Source: Prevotella sp.
Lineage (GTDB): Bacteria; Bacteroidota; Bacteroidia; Bacteroidales; Bacteroidaceae
Direction of reading: 5' to 3'
DNA: 52,391 nt
NCBI GenBank assembly: GCA_017458005.1
Contig: JAFTGH010000026.1
Location: forward strand, 1-52,391
Shown one piece after another: positions 24,307 to 32,733 of the stretch. Every line of letters begins with the position of its first letter. Within the stretch, counting starts at the first letter, position 1. The notes beneath the pieces are model-generated. The model was not told where the DNA came from, did no database searches, and worked only from the letters and a program-made list of their open reading frames with translations. The position numbers and the translations under genes were made by a program.

Positions 24307-26129
24307 TACCTCTCGAACTGCTCGCACCAGCCAAAGACCTTGCCTGCGGAATGGCGGCGGTCGACCATGGCGCTGATGCTGTGTATATCGGTGCTCAGCG
24401 GTTTGGAGCCCGTGCTGCTGCAGGCAATAGCGTGGAGGATATCCGTCAACTCTGTGACTATGCCCATCCCTATGGGGTGAAGGTGTATGTCACGGTAAAC
24501 ACCATCCTTTATGATGATGAGTTGGAGGCGACAGAGCAACTGATCCGCCAACTTGACGAGGTGGGAGTGGATGCTATCCTCGTGCAGGACATGGGTATCT
24601 TGCGGATGGACTTGCCTCCGATAGCGTTACATGCCTCTACACAGACAGACAACCGTACGGTGGAGAAGGTACGCTGGCTCAAGGAACTCGGTTTCCAGCG
24701 TGTGGTCCTCGCCCGTGAACTCTCTGCCAGCGAGATAGCGGAGATACATCATGCGGTTCCAGACATGCCATTGGAGGTATTCGTCCATGGGGCGTTATGC
24801 GTCAGTTATAGCGGACTGTGCTACGCCTCACAGTATTGTTTCGGACGTTCCGCCAACCGTGGCGCATGCGCCCAGTTCTGTCGCATGAGGTTCGACCTGT
24901 TGGATGCCGACGGGCAAGAGTTGGAGCACCAGCGCCATCTGTTGTCGCTAAAGGACCTGAACCAGAGCGATCACCTGGAGGAACTCATCAAGGCAGGAGC
25001 GACCTCTTTCAAGATAGAGGGGCGACTGAAGGACGTGTCGTATGTGAAGAATGTGGTGGCGGCATATAGTCAGCGACTTGATGCCTTTATCCAGAAACAT
25101 CCATACGATTACTGTCGTGCCTCGAAGGGGCATTGCACCTATACTTTCTCCCCGAATCTCAACAAGACGTTCAACCGTGGTTTCACCAATTATTTCCTGC
25201 ATGGCAGAATACCAGACATCTTCTCGCCCGACACCCCCAAGGCGATGGGCGAGTATGTGGGCTATGTCAAGGAGGTGCGCCGTGACTCTTTCAATGTGGC
25301 AGGAACGGCGTCCTTTGCCAATGGTGACGGACTCTGTTATATCAACCAGGAGCGTGAGTTGGAGGGATTTCGTGTCAACCGTGCGGAAGGCAATAGGTTG
25401 TATCCTCAGCAGATGCCGAGGAGTCTGCGGGCAGGGATGGCACTTTATCGGAACAACGATCAGGAGTTTGAGCGCATCCTGTCGCATAAGAGCAGTGAGC
25501 GTAAGATTCCATTGGTGATGCGGTTGAAGGCAACTGTCGACGGCTTCGCACTGTCTGCCGATGGTATAGAGGTAAGTATCTCCTGCGAGCACCAGCAGGC
25601 AGAGAAACCACAGCGTGAGAATATCGTCCGCCAGTTGTCACGACTGGGCGGTACCCCCTATGAGTGTAGTAGGGTAGAGTTGCCGGAAGGCTTCAACTAC
25701 TTCATTCCAAGCAGTCTTTTGGCGGAGTTACGACGTAAACTTGTCGAAGGTACGGCCTCCGAGGGTCGAAGGTACGGCCTCCGAGGGTCGAAGGTACGGC
25801 CTTCGAGGGTCGAAGGTACGGCCTTCGAGGGACGAAGGTACGGCCTTCCTTATCTGTATAATATTTCCAATCGTCTGGCACGTGATTTCTACGAGGAGCA
25901 AGGACTGTCAGACATAGAGCCCGCCTTTGAGATCAGTCGTCCGAGAAAGGAGATATTGCTGATGCAATGTCGCCATTGCCTGCGCTATTCCCTTGGCTGT
26001 TGTGTCAAGCATGGCGGGAGTAGGCCACAGTGGCATGAGCCCCTTTCCCTCCGTCTGGGTGATGGCAGGCGTTTCCGTTTAGAGTTTGATTGTAAGAATT
26101 GTCAGATGAATGTGTATGCGGCAGATTAG
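24303..26129 (+). CDS. U32-family peptidase/hydroxylase (RlhA/YegQ-like) with an internal tandem repeat
   Basis: A 608-residue U32 protein. N-terminal barrel: PLELLAPAKDLACGMAAVDHGADAVYIG; the conserved Cys cluster follows (VHGALCVSYSGLCYASQYCFGRSANRGACAQFCR). Then SLKDLN and SFKIEGRLKDVSYV, typical of the family. Some members are collagenase-like (PrtC) and others, such as RlhA, act in rRNA hydroxylation; I cannot choose between these by eye. Near residues 480-516 the reading frame passes through a 22-bp tandem repeat that yields VEGTASEGRRYGLRG and VEGTAFEGRRYGLP. The normal sequence resumes at YLYNISNRLA. A Cys motif (MQCRHCLRYSLGCC) and NCQMN close the protein. The start ATG overlaps the metA stop. 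Confidence 0.9.
   Translation: MIPLELLAPAKDLACGMAAVDHGADAVYIGAQRFGARAAAGNSVEDIRQLCDYAHPYGVKVYVTVNTILYDDELEATEQLIRQLDEVGVDAILVQDMGILRMDLPPIALHASTQTDNRTVEKVRWLKELGFQRVVLARELSASEIAEIHHAVPDMPLEVFVHGALCVSYSGLCYASQYCFGRSANRGACAQFCRMRFDLLDADGQELEHQRHLLSLKDLNQSDHLEELIKAGATSFKIEGRLKDVSYVKNVVAAYSQRLDAFIQKHPYDYCRASKGHCTYTFSPNLNKTFNRGFTNYFLHGRIPDIFSPDTPKAMGEYVGYVKEVRRDSFNVAGTASFANGDGLCYINQERELEGFRVNRAEGNRLYPQQMPRSLRAGMALYRNNDQEFERILSHKSSERKIPLVMRLKATVDGFALSADGIEVSISCEHQQAEKPQRENIVRQLSRLGGTPYECSRVELPEGFNYFIPSSLLAELRRKLVEGTASEGRRYGLRGSKVRPSRVEGTAFEGRRYGLPYLYNISNRLARDFYEEQGLSDIEPAFEISRPRKEILLMQCRHCLRYSLGCCVKHGGSRPQWHEPLSLRLGDGRRFRLEFDCKNCQMNVYAAD
25744..25850 (+). repeat. 22-bp tandem repeat inside the U32 gene
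   Basis: Four full units and one partial unit of GTCGAAGGTACGGCC followed by TYCGAGG. The period of 22 bp is not a multiple of three, so each unit is read in a different frame and the peptide pattern repeats every three units (66 bp). The same unit, in either orientation, occurs in both dispersed elements at about 5230-5310 and 51725-51815. Confidence 0.9.
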
Positions 26130-27087
26130 GTTATATATACTCACCCTTTGTGCGTTGCTGATGACCGCCTGTTATAACCACGGTCCGCAGACGCCTGACG
26201 CATGGGACTTGACGGAGAAGCAACTGGACTCCATCTCGTTTTTCACTACCCATCACTATACGCAAAACTATAACTTCGTGGTGAAGAGGAAGAGCCTGCC
26301 GCTGTCCGACCAACCCGGTGAGATGGCTTTTGACACCCTCTATGTGGTGGAGGGAGAGCACTTGGTGGTCGCGGATATCCAGACCATCTCCGCCGACTCC
26401 ATCGACTCGGTATGGGTGAAGGTGGCGCGTGACCAGATGACACAGGGGTGGATTCGTGAGAGCGAGATGCTCGAAGGCGTGTCACCCGACGACCCTATCT
26501 CACAGTTTATCGACTTCTTCTCCGACACCCATCTGCTGATCTTCCTTGCCTTCCTCGTCGTGGTGGTTGTCGCCTACGGACTCTACCGACTGAATCGCCA
26601 TGATGCCTATATCGTGCATTTCAATGATATCGACTCTTTCTATCCCACACTGCTCTGTCTGCTGGTGGCGGCGTCGGCGACACTCTATGCCTCGATACAG
26701 ATGTTTGGTGCGGAGACATGGCGTCATTTCTATTACCATCCGTCGCTCAATCCCTTTGCCCTTCCATGGCATCTGGGACTCTTTGTGGCATCAGTATGGC
26801 TGATCATCATCGTGACGGTGGCTGCCATTGATGATGTGCTGCGCCACCTGTCGGGAGCAGACGCATTGCTCTACCTGGGTGGACTGGCTGGCGTGTGTGC
26901 CGTTGACTATGTGGCGTTCAGTGTCTCCACCTTATATTATATAGGCTATCCGTTGCTTGTAGCCTATGTCGTCTTTGCGGTATATCGTTATCTCCATGAT
27001 GCCCGTCGTCCCTACGTATGCGGTCATTGCGGTGCGCCGCTTGCCTCCAAGGGGCGTTGCCCGCACTGCGGCACGGTGAATACCTGA
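26116..27087 (+). CDS. Lipoprotein-like membrane protein with a C-terminal zinc ribbon
   Basis: A 323-residue protein from ATG 26116 (ATG 26110, two codons earlier, is possible). The N terminus has a lipoprotein-type signal (LYILTLCALLMTAC, Cys near 19). A soluble section (about 25-120) ends in an SH3-like pattern, SVWVKVARDQMTQGWIRESE. Four or more hydrophobic segments follow (about 135-155, 172-190, 212-235, 250-295). The tail carries a zinc ribbon, CGHCGAPLASKGRCPHCG. No family recognised. The start overlaps the U32 gene, so it belongs to the same transcription unit as metA and U32 and perhaps the kinase cassette, with which it shares the zinc-ribbon theme. Confidence 0.75.
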   Translation: MRQIRLYILTLCALLMTACYNHGPQTPDAWDLTEKQLDSISFFTTHHYTQNYNFVVKRKSLPLSDQPGEMAFDTLYVVEGEHLVVADIQTISADSIDSVWVKVARDQMTQGWIRESEMLEGVSPDDPISQFIDFFSDTHLLIFLAFLVVVVVAYGLYRLNRHDAYIVHFNDIDSFYPTLLCLLVAASATLYASIQMFGAETWRHFYYHPSLNPFALPWHLGLFVASVWLIIIVTVAAIDDVLRHLSGADALLYLGGLAGVCAVDYVAFSVSTLYYIGYPLLVAYVVFAVYRYLHDARRPYVCGHCGAPLASKGRCPHCGTVNT

Positions 27088-27130
27088 AAAATCCATATAA
27101 ATGTGGATTGTGTGATCCCGCAATCCTCCG

Positions 27131-27138
27131 TACCTTTG
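27131..27138 (+). promoter_or_regulatory. -7 box of the porphyrin gene pair
   Basis: TACCTTTG followed by CA. Transcription would begin near 27144, which rules out the longer upstream frame and supports GTG 27159. Confidence 0.6.
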
Positions 27139-27158
27139 CATCCGTAAAGATTGAGAAG

Positions 27159-28568
27159 GTGCAAACAGACAAAGAAATAGAAACTCCAGTGGTGGTGATA
27201 GGTGCGGGACTGACAGGTCTTACTACCGCCTATTGGCTATCGAGAAAAGGTGTTGGTGTACATATTGTGGAGACTGACACACGTATTGGAGGACAGATAC
27301 AGACCAACCACAAAAATGACTATATCTTCGAGACAGGTCCTACGACCGGTTCTGTCTCGACACCTGAGGTGGCCGAGTTGATGAATGACTTGGCTATCAC
27401 CTCAGGTGGCAAGTGTGTGTTGGAGACTGCGCCCGACTCTTCTAAGCGGCGTTTGATATGGAAAGGTGACCGTTTCCATGATTTGCCATCTGGTCCCTTG
27501 GGTGGATTGACCACCCCCTTGTTTCGTTGGACTGACAAACTACGCATCTTGGGAGAACCATGGCGTAGAAAGGGAACAGACCCAGATGAGAGTGTCGGTT
27601 CTCTGGCTCGCCGCCGTCTGGGAAAGTCTTTTGTCGACTATGCCGTGGATCCGTTTGTATCCGGAGTATATGCGGGTAATCCAGATACGCTAATCACCCG
27701 TTACGCCCTTCCCAAACTCTATAATCTAGAACAGAACTATGGCAGTTTTATCCGTGGCTCCATCGCTAAGATGAAAGAGCCCAAGACTGAGCGGGATCGC
27801 CTTGCCACTAAGAAGGTGTTCTCGGCGCAAGGGGGTCTGAGTCATATTCCACAGGCGGAGGCAGATCATATCGGAGAGGAGAATTTCTCGCTAGGAGTCT
27901 CCAAGGTGAGAGTTGAGCCCGTCGATAGCGGATGGCAGACATCCTTCCTCTCTGCTGATGGACAGCAGGGAGTCATTCGTAGTCGTTTTGTGGTGACAAC
28001 CTGTGGTGCTTACAACCTGCCGGCATTATTGCCTTTCATCGACGAACAGCGCATGGAAGCGATCTCCAGTTTGAGATATGCCCCAGTGATGGAAGTCAAT
28101 GTGGGGATGCCCGACACGTTTGGAGGTGACTATATCGCCTTTGGGGGACTGGTTCCCACGGTGGAGCAGAGGCGCATCCTTGGTATTTTGTTCCCGTCTG
28201 CATGCTTCACACAACGTGCTCCAAAGGGTGGGGTACTGTTCTCTTTCTTTATTGGTGGCATGAGACGTTCTGAGATGCTCGACCTCCCAGATGAGGAGAT
28301 AGAGCGACTCGTGACAGACTGTCTGCATGAGATGCTGAAATTCCCTTTGGAGGCAAAGCCTGATTTTATCCATATATCCCGTCATCAGAAGGCGATACCA
28401 CAATATGGCATTGACAGTGGTCGCCGCTTGGAGGCTGTAGCAAGTCTGGAGAGCCAGTATCAAGGACTCATTCTTGGTGGCAACCTGCGTGACGGTATCG
28501 GTATGGCACACCGTATTACCCAGGCAACGAATATAGCAAATGAGATAATTAAAACACATAATAGATAA
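27159..28568 (+). CDS. hemG: Protoporphyrinogen/coproporphyrinogen oxidase, FAD dependent
   Basis: A 469-residue flavoprotein of the HemY/HemG class that oxidises porphyrinogens late in haem synthesis. The dinucleotide-binding motif VVVIGAGLTGLTTAYWLSR is near residue 11-29, followed by VETDTRIGGQIQT and FETGPTTGS. Middle: DPFVSGVYAGNPD, a hallmark of the family. C terminus: GLILGGNLRDGIGMAHRI with the second FAD site. The start is taken as GTG 27159, since the promoter at 27131 excludes the ATG far upstream; no ATG lies between. The stop is 2 bp before a TonB-dependent receptor gene, so the two are co-transcribed. The symbol hemG is used for this family in many Bacteroidetes genomes; hemY would be the E. 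coli-independent name. Confidence 0.88.
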   Translation: MQTDKEIETPVVVIGAGLTGLTTAYWLSRKGVGVHIVETDTRIGGQIQTNHKNDYIFETGPTTGSVSTPEVAELMNDLAITSGGKCVLETAPDSSKRRLIWKGDRFHDLPSGPLGGLTTPLFRWTDKLRILGEPWRRKGTDPDESVGSLARRRLGKSFVDYAVDPFVSGVYAGNPDTLITRYALPKLYNLEQNYGSFIRGSIAKMKEPKTERDRLATKKVFSAQGGLSHIPQAEADHIGEENFSLGVSKVRVEPVDSGWQTSFLSADGQQGVIRSRFVVTTCGAYNLPALLPFIDEQRMEAISSLRYAPVMEVNVGMPDTFGGDYIAFGGLVPTVEQRRILGILFPSACFTQRAPKGGVLFSFFIGGMRRSEMLDLPDEEIERLVTDCLHEMLKFPLEAKPDFIHISRHQKAIPQYGIDSGRRLEAVASLESQYQGLILGGNLRDGIGMAHRITQATNIANEIIKTHNR

Positions 28569-28570
28569 TA

Positions 28571-31024
28571 ATGATGAAAAGAAGTTTTCTGACAGCGATG
28601 GCTGTCTTATTGATGTCGCCCGTATTGGCGGATACAGTGCATGAAAGTGTTGTATCGGACTCTTCCCGTGTCTATGACCTGGATGAGGTAGTAGTGATAT
28701 CCCAATCAAAAGAATACCTGAAGATGCGCCAGCAACCCCTTAGTTCTAGTGTCCTGACTGGGTCAGAACTGCAAGGATTGGGTATTCGTGACCTGCGAGA
28801 GATCTCAGACTTTATTCCCTCGTTTATAATGCCAAACTATGGTGCCCGATTCACCTCTTCTATATACGTGCGTGGTATTGGCTCACGAATCAACAGTCCT
28901 TCGATGGGTATCTATATCGATGATATTCCTCTGATGAATAAGTCGGCATTTAACAGTCATGTCTACCAGTTGGACCGTGTTGACGTGCTTCGTGGTCCTC
29001 AGGGCACCCTCTACGGTATCAATACGGAAGGGGGACTCATACGTCAGTATACTAAGAGCCCCATGAATTATCAGGGCACTGATGTCCGCATGGGCATTGG
29101 CACCCATTTCTATCGTAATATCGAGGCTGCCCATTATCATAAGTTTAGTGATAAACTGGCACTCTCCATAGCCGCTTTCTATAATGGTACTAACGGATTC
29201 TGGAAAAACCAGTTGACTGGCGAGCGTGCCGATGACATGAACGAGGCGGGCGGGCGCCTTCGACTGGTCTATCAGCCTACCCGACGCCTGTCGTTCGATT
29301 GGATAGCCGATTATCAGTATGTCAACATGAAGGCTTATCCTTATGGTATTCTTGACCCGGAAAGCGGAAAAGTTGTATCGGAACCCAATCAGGACCATCA
29401 GAGCAAATACAAGCGTAACCTCTTCAATACTGGTCTTGCCATCAAATATAAGGGGGCAGGTTTTGACTTCCATTCCAATACCAGTTATCAGTTGTTGAGG
29501 GACGACCTCTTGATGGACAATGACTATTCGGATGTGGATTTCATTGTTGTTAACCAGAAACAGTTGAGCAATGCATTAACGCAGGAGTTCTCTTTCAAGA
29601 GCAATAACGAGAGTTTCTGGCACTGGACGGCAGGTGTGTTCGGCTCTTATCAATGGTTGAAGACAGATGCTCCTAACGAGTTTGGAACAGCCTTTGGTAA
29701 TATGGTAGGGGGACAGATTCGTAACCAGATCTACAACGGTATGTTACAATCGATGGTGCAGTCCTTCTTGGGTCGCGGTATGTCACAGGAGGCAGCCCAG
29801 GCAGCCGCCGAGCGCACCATGGAGGCGCATGGAGTTAATCATACTGGTACAACATTCTTTGTCCCCTCGCTTTTCCATACTCCTCAGTTTAATCTTGGCG
29901 TTTTCCACGAGTCTAATTTCGATATCACGGATCGTCTGACTGCAACTCTTGGCTTGCGATATGATTTCACGCAGGCGAAGATAGACTATAATGTCCAAGC
30001 ACTTCTAAATGTTAACTTAGAGGTGATGGGACTGCCTGTCGCTATCAACATGAACAGTCTGTTAGACCGTTCAGAGAAAGCAAGTTTCAGCCAACTCCTG
30101 CCCAAAATAGGACTTACCTATAAGTTTGATAATGGTAGCAACGTCTATGCTACAGTGGCTAAGGGATATCGTGCTGGTGGCTTCAACGTACAACTTTTCA
30201 GCGATTTCCTCAATAGTTCGCTGATGACAGACCTTCGTAACAATGCGGGTGAGATGATGACACAACTGCAGGCTGCAGGTCATGGAGGGGATGCTATTGT
30301 AAACTTGGACGTTACCTATGGAGAAGACACTTACACCGAACTCCTCAATAGTATCAAGTACAAGCCAGAGGAAAGTTGGAACTTTGAAGTTGGCGCTCAC
30401 CTGAATCTTTTCGACAATCTCATCCACGCAGATCTCGCAGCATACTATATGAAGATACGAAACCAGCAATTGTCTGTGTTTACAACGGATAATGGTTTTG
30501 GTCGTAAGATGATTAATGCCAACAATAGTTATAGTTGCGGTGTCGAGTTGACATTGCGAGGCAGTGCGGTCGACAACCATCTGACGTGGAGTGCAAGTTA
30601 TGGCTATACGCATGCTGCTTTCAAGGACTTTATCTTCAAGAAAAACGCCCAGACTCCAGAGGTAGACTGCAACGGCAATCAGGTTCCGTTTGTGCCGTCT
30701 CATACGCTGTCGGCAATGGCGGATTATCGCTTCGACCTGTCCGACTCGTTCATTAAGAATATTACACTGGGACTGAATATGAATGCACAGGGGAATATCT
30801 ATTGGGACGAGATTAACAGTTACAAGCAGAATTTCTATGTTGTGCCAGGTGCTCATGTCTGCGCAGATCTTAATGTCTGCCAGATTAATCTCTGGGCACG
30901 TAATTTTACAGACACACGCTATAACACGTTTGCTTTCTCTTCAGCGGCAACTGGTACCAACAAGTATTTTGCGCAGCGTGGCAATCCTTTCCAATTAGGA
31001 GTAGATATCAACTTCCACTTTTAA
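28571..31024 (+). CDS. TonB-dependent outer-membrane receptor
   Basis: An 817-residue receptor. A signal peptide (MMKRSFLTAMAVLLMSPVLA) is followed by a TonB-box-like DLDEVVVIS and a plug domain (about 45-165) with LTGSELQGLGIRDLREIS, SSIYVRGIGSR, MGIYIDDIP and VDVLRGPQGTLYG. The rest (about 170-817) is the 22-strand barrel, ending in GNPFQLGVDINFHF with a terminal Phe. No SusC-type carboxypeptidase-like domain is present, so a metal or porphyrin substrate is more likely than a glycan. The gene follows the porphyrinogen oxidase gene at 2 bp, which suggests uptake of haem, a porphyrin precursor or an iron carrier. The substrate is inferred only from this pairing. Confidence 0.93.
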   Translation: MMKRSFLTAMAVLLMSPVLADTVHESVVSDSSRVYDLDEVVVISQSKEYLKMRQQPLSSSVLTGSELQGLGIRDLREISDFIPSFIMPNYGARFTSSIYVRGIGSRINSPSMGIYIDDIPLMNKSAFNSHVYQLDRVDVLRGPQGTLYGINTEGGLIRQYTKSPMNYQGTDVRMGIGTHFYRNIEAAHYHKFSDKLALSIAAFYNGTNGFWKNQLTGERADDMNEAGGRLRLVYQPTRRLSFDWIADYQYVNMKAYPYGILDPESGKVVSEPNQDHQSKYKRNLFNTGLAIKYKGAGFDFHSNTSYQLLRDDLLMDNDYSDVDFIVVNQKQLSNALTQEFSFKSNNESFWHWTAGVFGSYQWLKTDAPNEFGTAFGNMVGGQIRNQIYNGMLQSMVQSFLGRGMSQEAAQAAAERTMEAHGVNHTGTTFFVPSLFHTPQFNLGVFHESNFDITDRLTATLGLRYDFTQAKIDYNVQALLNVNLEVMGLPVAINMNSLLDRSEKASFSQLLPKIGLTYKFDNGSNVYATVAKGYRAGGFNVQLFSDFLNSSLMTDLRNNAGEMMTQLQAAGHGGDAIVNLDVTYGEDTYTELLNSIKYKPEESWNFEVGAHLNLFDNLIHADLAAYYMKIRNQQLSVFTTDNGFGRKMINANNSYSCGVELTLRGSAVDNHLTWSASYGYTHAAFKDFIFKKNAQTPEVDCNGNQVPFVPSHTLSAMADYRFDLSDSFIKNITLGLNMNAQGNIYWDEINSYKQNFYVVPGAHVCADLNVCQINLWARNFTDTRYNTFAFSSAATGTNKYFAQRGNPFQLGVDINFHF

Positions 31025-31095
31025 GTAATAAATACAAAACTAAATTAGACTTAAATTGTTAATAACGTTAAAATTAACGGAATTAATTAACTAAA

Positions 31096-31149
31096 AGACT
31101 TCTTCATATCGGTAAAAGCAGTATCTTTGCTCCCGATATGAAGAAGTCT
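31096..31149. promoter_or_regulatory. Perfect 17-bp inverted repeat bracketing the rprX promoter
   Basis: AGACTTCTTCATATCGG (31096-31112) and its exact reverse complement CCGATATGAAGAAGTCT (31133-31149) enclose a 20-bp spacer that holds the -7 box. The right arm includes the rprX start codon. The left arm is upstream of the transcript start, so the pair acts at DNA level and is not an mRNA hairpin. Confidence 0.85.
31122..31129 (+). promoter_or_regulatory. -7 box of rprXY
   Basis: TATCTTTG followed by CTCC. It ends 8 bp before ATG 31138, so the leader is only a few bases long. Confidence 0.6.
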
Positions 31150-32700
31150 ACTATTTGGACCATAGCCATCGTGATGGGACTCGCATTCCTGGGTCTGCTC
31201 TTCCTTCAGTTCTCCTATGTCGAGGAGATGGTGAAGATGAAGAAAGAGCAGTTTGACGAGAGTGTGAGCCGCAGTTTGTATCAGGCATCGCATAACCTGG
31301 AGTTGGATGAGACCTCCCGTTACTTGGAGAAGGATGTCCAGTCGACGGAGCGTCGTGCGTTCAGTCAGGACTCTGTGATGGTCGACGGACTGGACGGCAC
31401 CATCAAGCAGTCGCACCAGTTCGCGGTCTCCGCCGATGATGGCACGGTATATTCCTCGTTCCAGTTGAAGACCTTCGAGATGAAGCCTGCCTCCGTGCCC
31501 AAGGCGATGATTCTGCGCAAGGACAAGAGTTCGCTCTCTGAGGCGGCGAAGTCGATGCAGGAGATCGTGCGCCAGCGTTATGTCTATCAGAAGGCGTTGC
31601 TCGACGAGGTCGTTTATAACATCCTGTACACGGCGAGCGACAAGCCGTTGAAGGAGCGCGTGAACTTCCGCATGCTCGACAACGATATCCGTAATGAGTT
31701 GCAGAACAACGGTGTCAACATCCCTTACCATCTCACGGTGTCCACCTCCGACGGTCGTGAGGTGTATCGTTGCCCTGACTATAGCGAGGAGGGCGAGAAG
31801 TACAGTTACACGCAGGTGCTGTTCCGTAACGACCCGCAGTCGAAGATGGGCGTGGTGAAGATCCACTTCCCCGATATGAGTAGTTATATCTTCTCGTCCG
31901 TGCGTTTCATGATCCCCTCCTTGGTGTTCACGCTGGTGCTGCTCATCACCTTTATCTTCACCATCGTCCTGATCTTCCGCCAGAAGCGCTATACGGAGAT
32001 CAAGAACGACTTCATCAACAACATGACGCATGAGTTGAAGACACCTATCGCCTCCATCTCCTTGGCGGCGCAGATGATGAACGATCCGAGCGTGACGAAG
32101 AGCGAGCAGATGACCAAGCACCTCGGTGGTGTCATTGCCGACGAGTCGAAACGCCTGCGCTTCCTTGTGGAGAAAGTGCTCCAGATGTCGATGTTCGACA
32201 AGAAGAGCGTGGTGTTCAAGAAGAAGCAACTCGATCTCAACGAGATGGTGGAGAATATCGCCTCCACGTTCACGCTGCGTGTGGAGAATACGGGCGGTAA
32301 GATATATACCCAGATAGAGGCTGTCGACTCGGCGATCTATGTCGACGAGGTGCATTTCCAGAACACCATCACCAACCTGATGGATAATGCGGTGAAATAC
32401 CGTAAGCCCGAGGAGCCCCTTGACATCTATATCCGCACGTGGAACGACCATGACCGCCTGCTGCTGAGCATCCGTGATACCGGTCAGGGCATCAAGAAGG
32501 AGAACGTGAAGAAAATCTTTGATAAGTTCTATCGGGTGCATACGGGTAACAAGCACGATGTGAAGGGCTTCGGTCTCGGTCTCGCCTATGTGAAGAAGAT
32601 CGTCGACCTGCACCAGGGCGAGATCAAGTGCGAGAGCGACCTCGGCAAGGGGACGAAGTTCACGATCTCCCTGCCCATCCTGAAAGAGGACAAAGCGTAA
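31138..32700 (+). CDS. rprX: Sensor histidine kinase, RprX-like
   Basis: A 520-residue sensor kinase. One membrane segment at 7-25, a sensor section outside the cytoplasm (about 30-252), and a second segment at about 255-282. The HisKA domain has FINNMTHELKTPIAS with the phospho-accepting His near 298. The ATPase domain shows TNLMDNAVKYR (N box), IRDTGQGI (G1) and GFGLGLAYVKKI (G2). Layout and length fit RprX of Bacteroides, where the pair was linked to tetracycline-related and stress responses. The naming rests on remembered family resemblance and on the adjacent RprY-like regulator. The start codon lies within an inverted repeat around the promoter. Confidence 0.85.
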   Translation: MKKSTIWTIAIVMGLAFLGLLFLQFSYVEEMVKMKKEQFDESVSRSLYQASHNLELDETSRYLEKDVQSTERRAFSQDSVMVDGLDGTIKQSHQFAVSADDGTVYSSFQLKTFEMKPASVPKAMILRKDKSSLSEAAKSMQEIVRQRYVYQKALLDEVVYNILYTASDKPLKERVNFRMLDNDIRNELQNNGVNIPYHLTVSTSDGREVYRCPDYSEEGEKYSYTQVLFRNDPQSKMGVVKIHFPDMSSYIFSSVRFMIPSLVFTLVLLITFIFTIVLIFRQKRYTEIKNDFINNMTHELKTPIASISLAAQMMNDPSVTKSEQMTKHLGGVIADESKRLRFLVEKVLQMSMFDKKSVVFKKKQLDLNEMVENIASTFTLRVENTGGKIYTQIEAVDSAIYVDEVHFQNTITNLMDNAVKYRKPEEPLDIYIRTWNDHDRLLLSIRDTGQGIKKENVKKIFDKFYRVHTGNKHDVKGFGLGLAYVKKIVDLHQGEIKCESDLGKGTKFTISLPILKEDKA

Positions 32701-32733
32701 GAAACAATATTAACACATTAAAACTGATAAGTT

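Noticed and set aside
25744-25850. Tandem repeats read as a possible CRISPR array
   Set aside because: The 22-bp units follow each other without spacers and lie inside a coding sequence; no cas genes are present.
27018-27158. Upstream in-frame extension of the porphyrinogen oxidase
   Set aside because: The promoter box at 27131 lies inside it and it overlaps the zinc-ribbon coding sequence of the preceding gene; the FAD motif is at the normal distance from GTG 27159.
31096-31149. Calling the rprX inverted repeat a phase-variable invertible promoter
   Set aside because: The spacer is only 20 bp, much shorter than the invertible promoters known in Bacteroides, and no recombinase gene lies nearby. 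It is kept as an unexplained site.
31087-32613. A 508-codon open frame on the minus strand across rprX
   Set aside because: The product is a Leu/His/Arg-rich shadow of the sensor kinase with no family features. The plus strand carries a complete kinase with all motifs.
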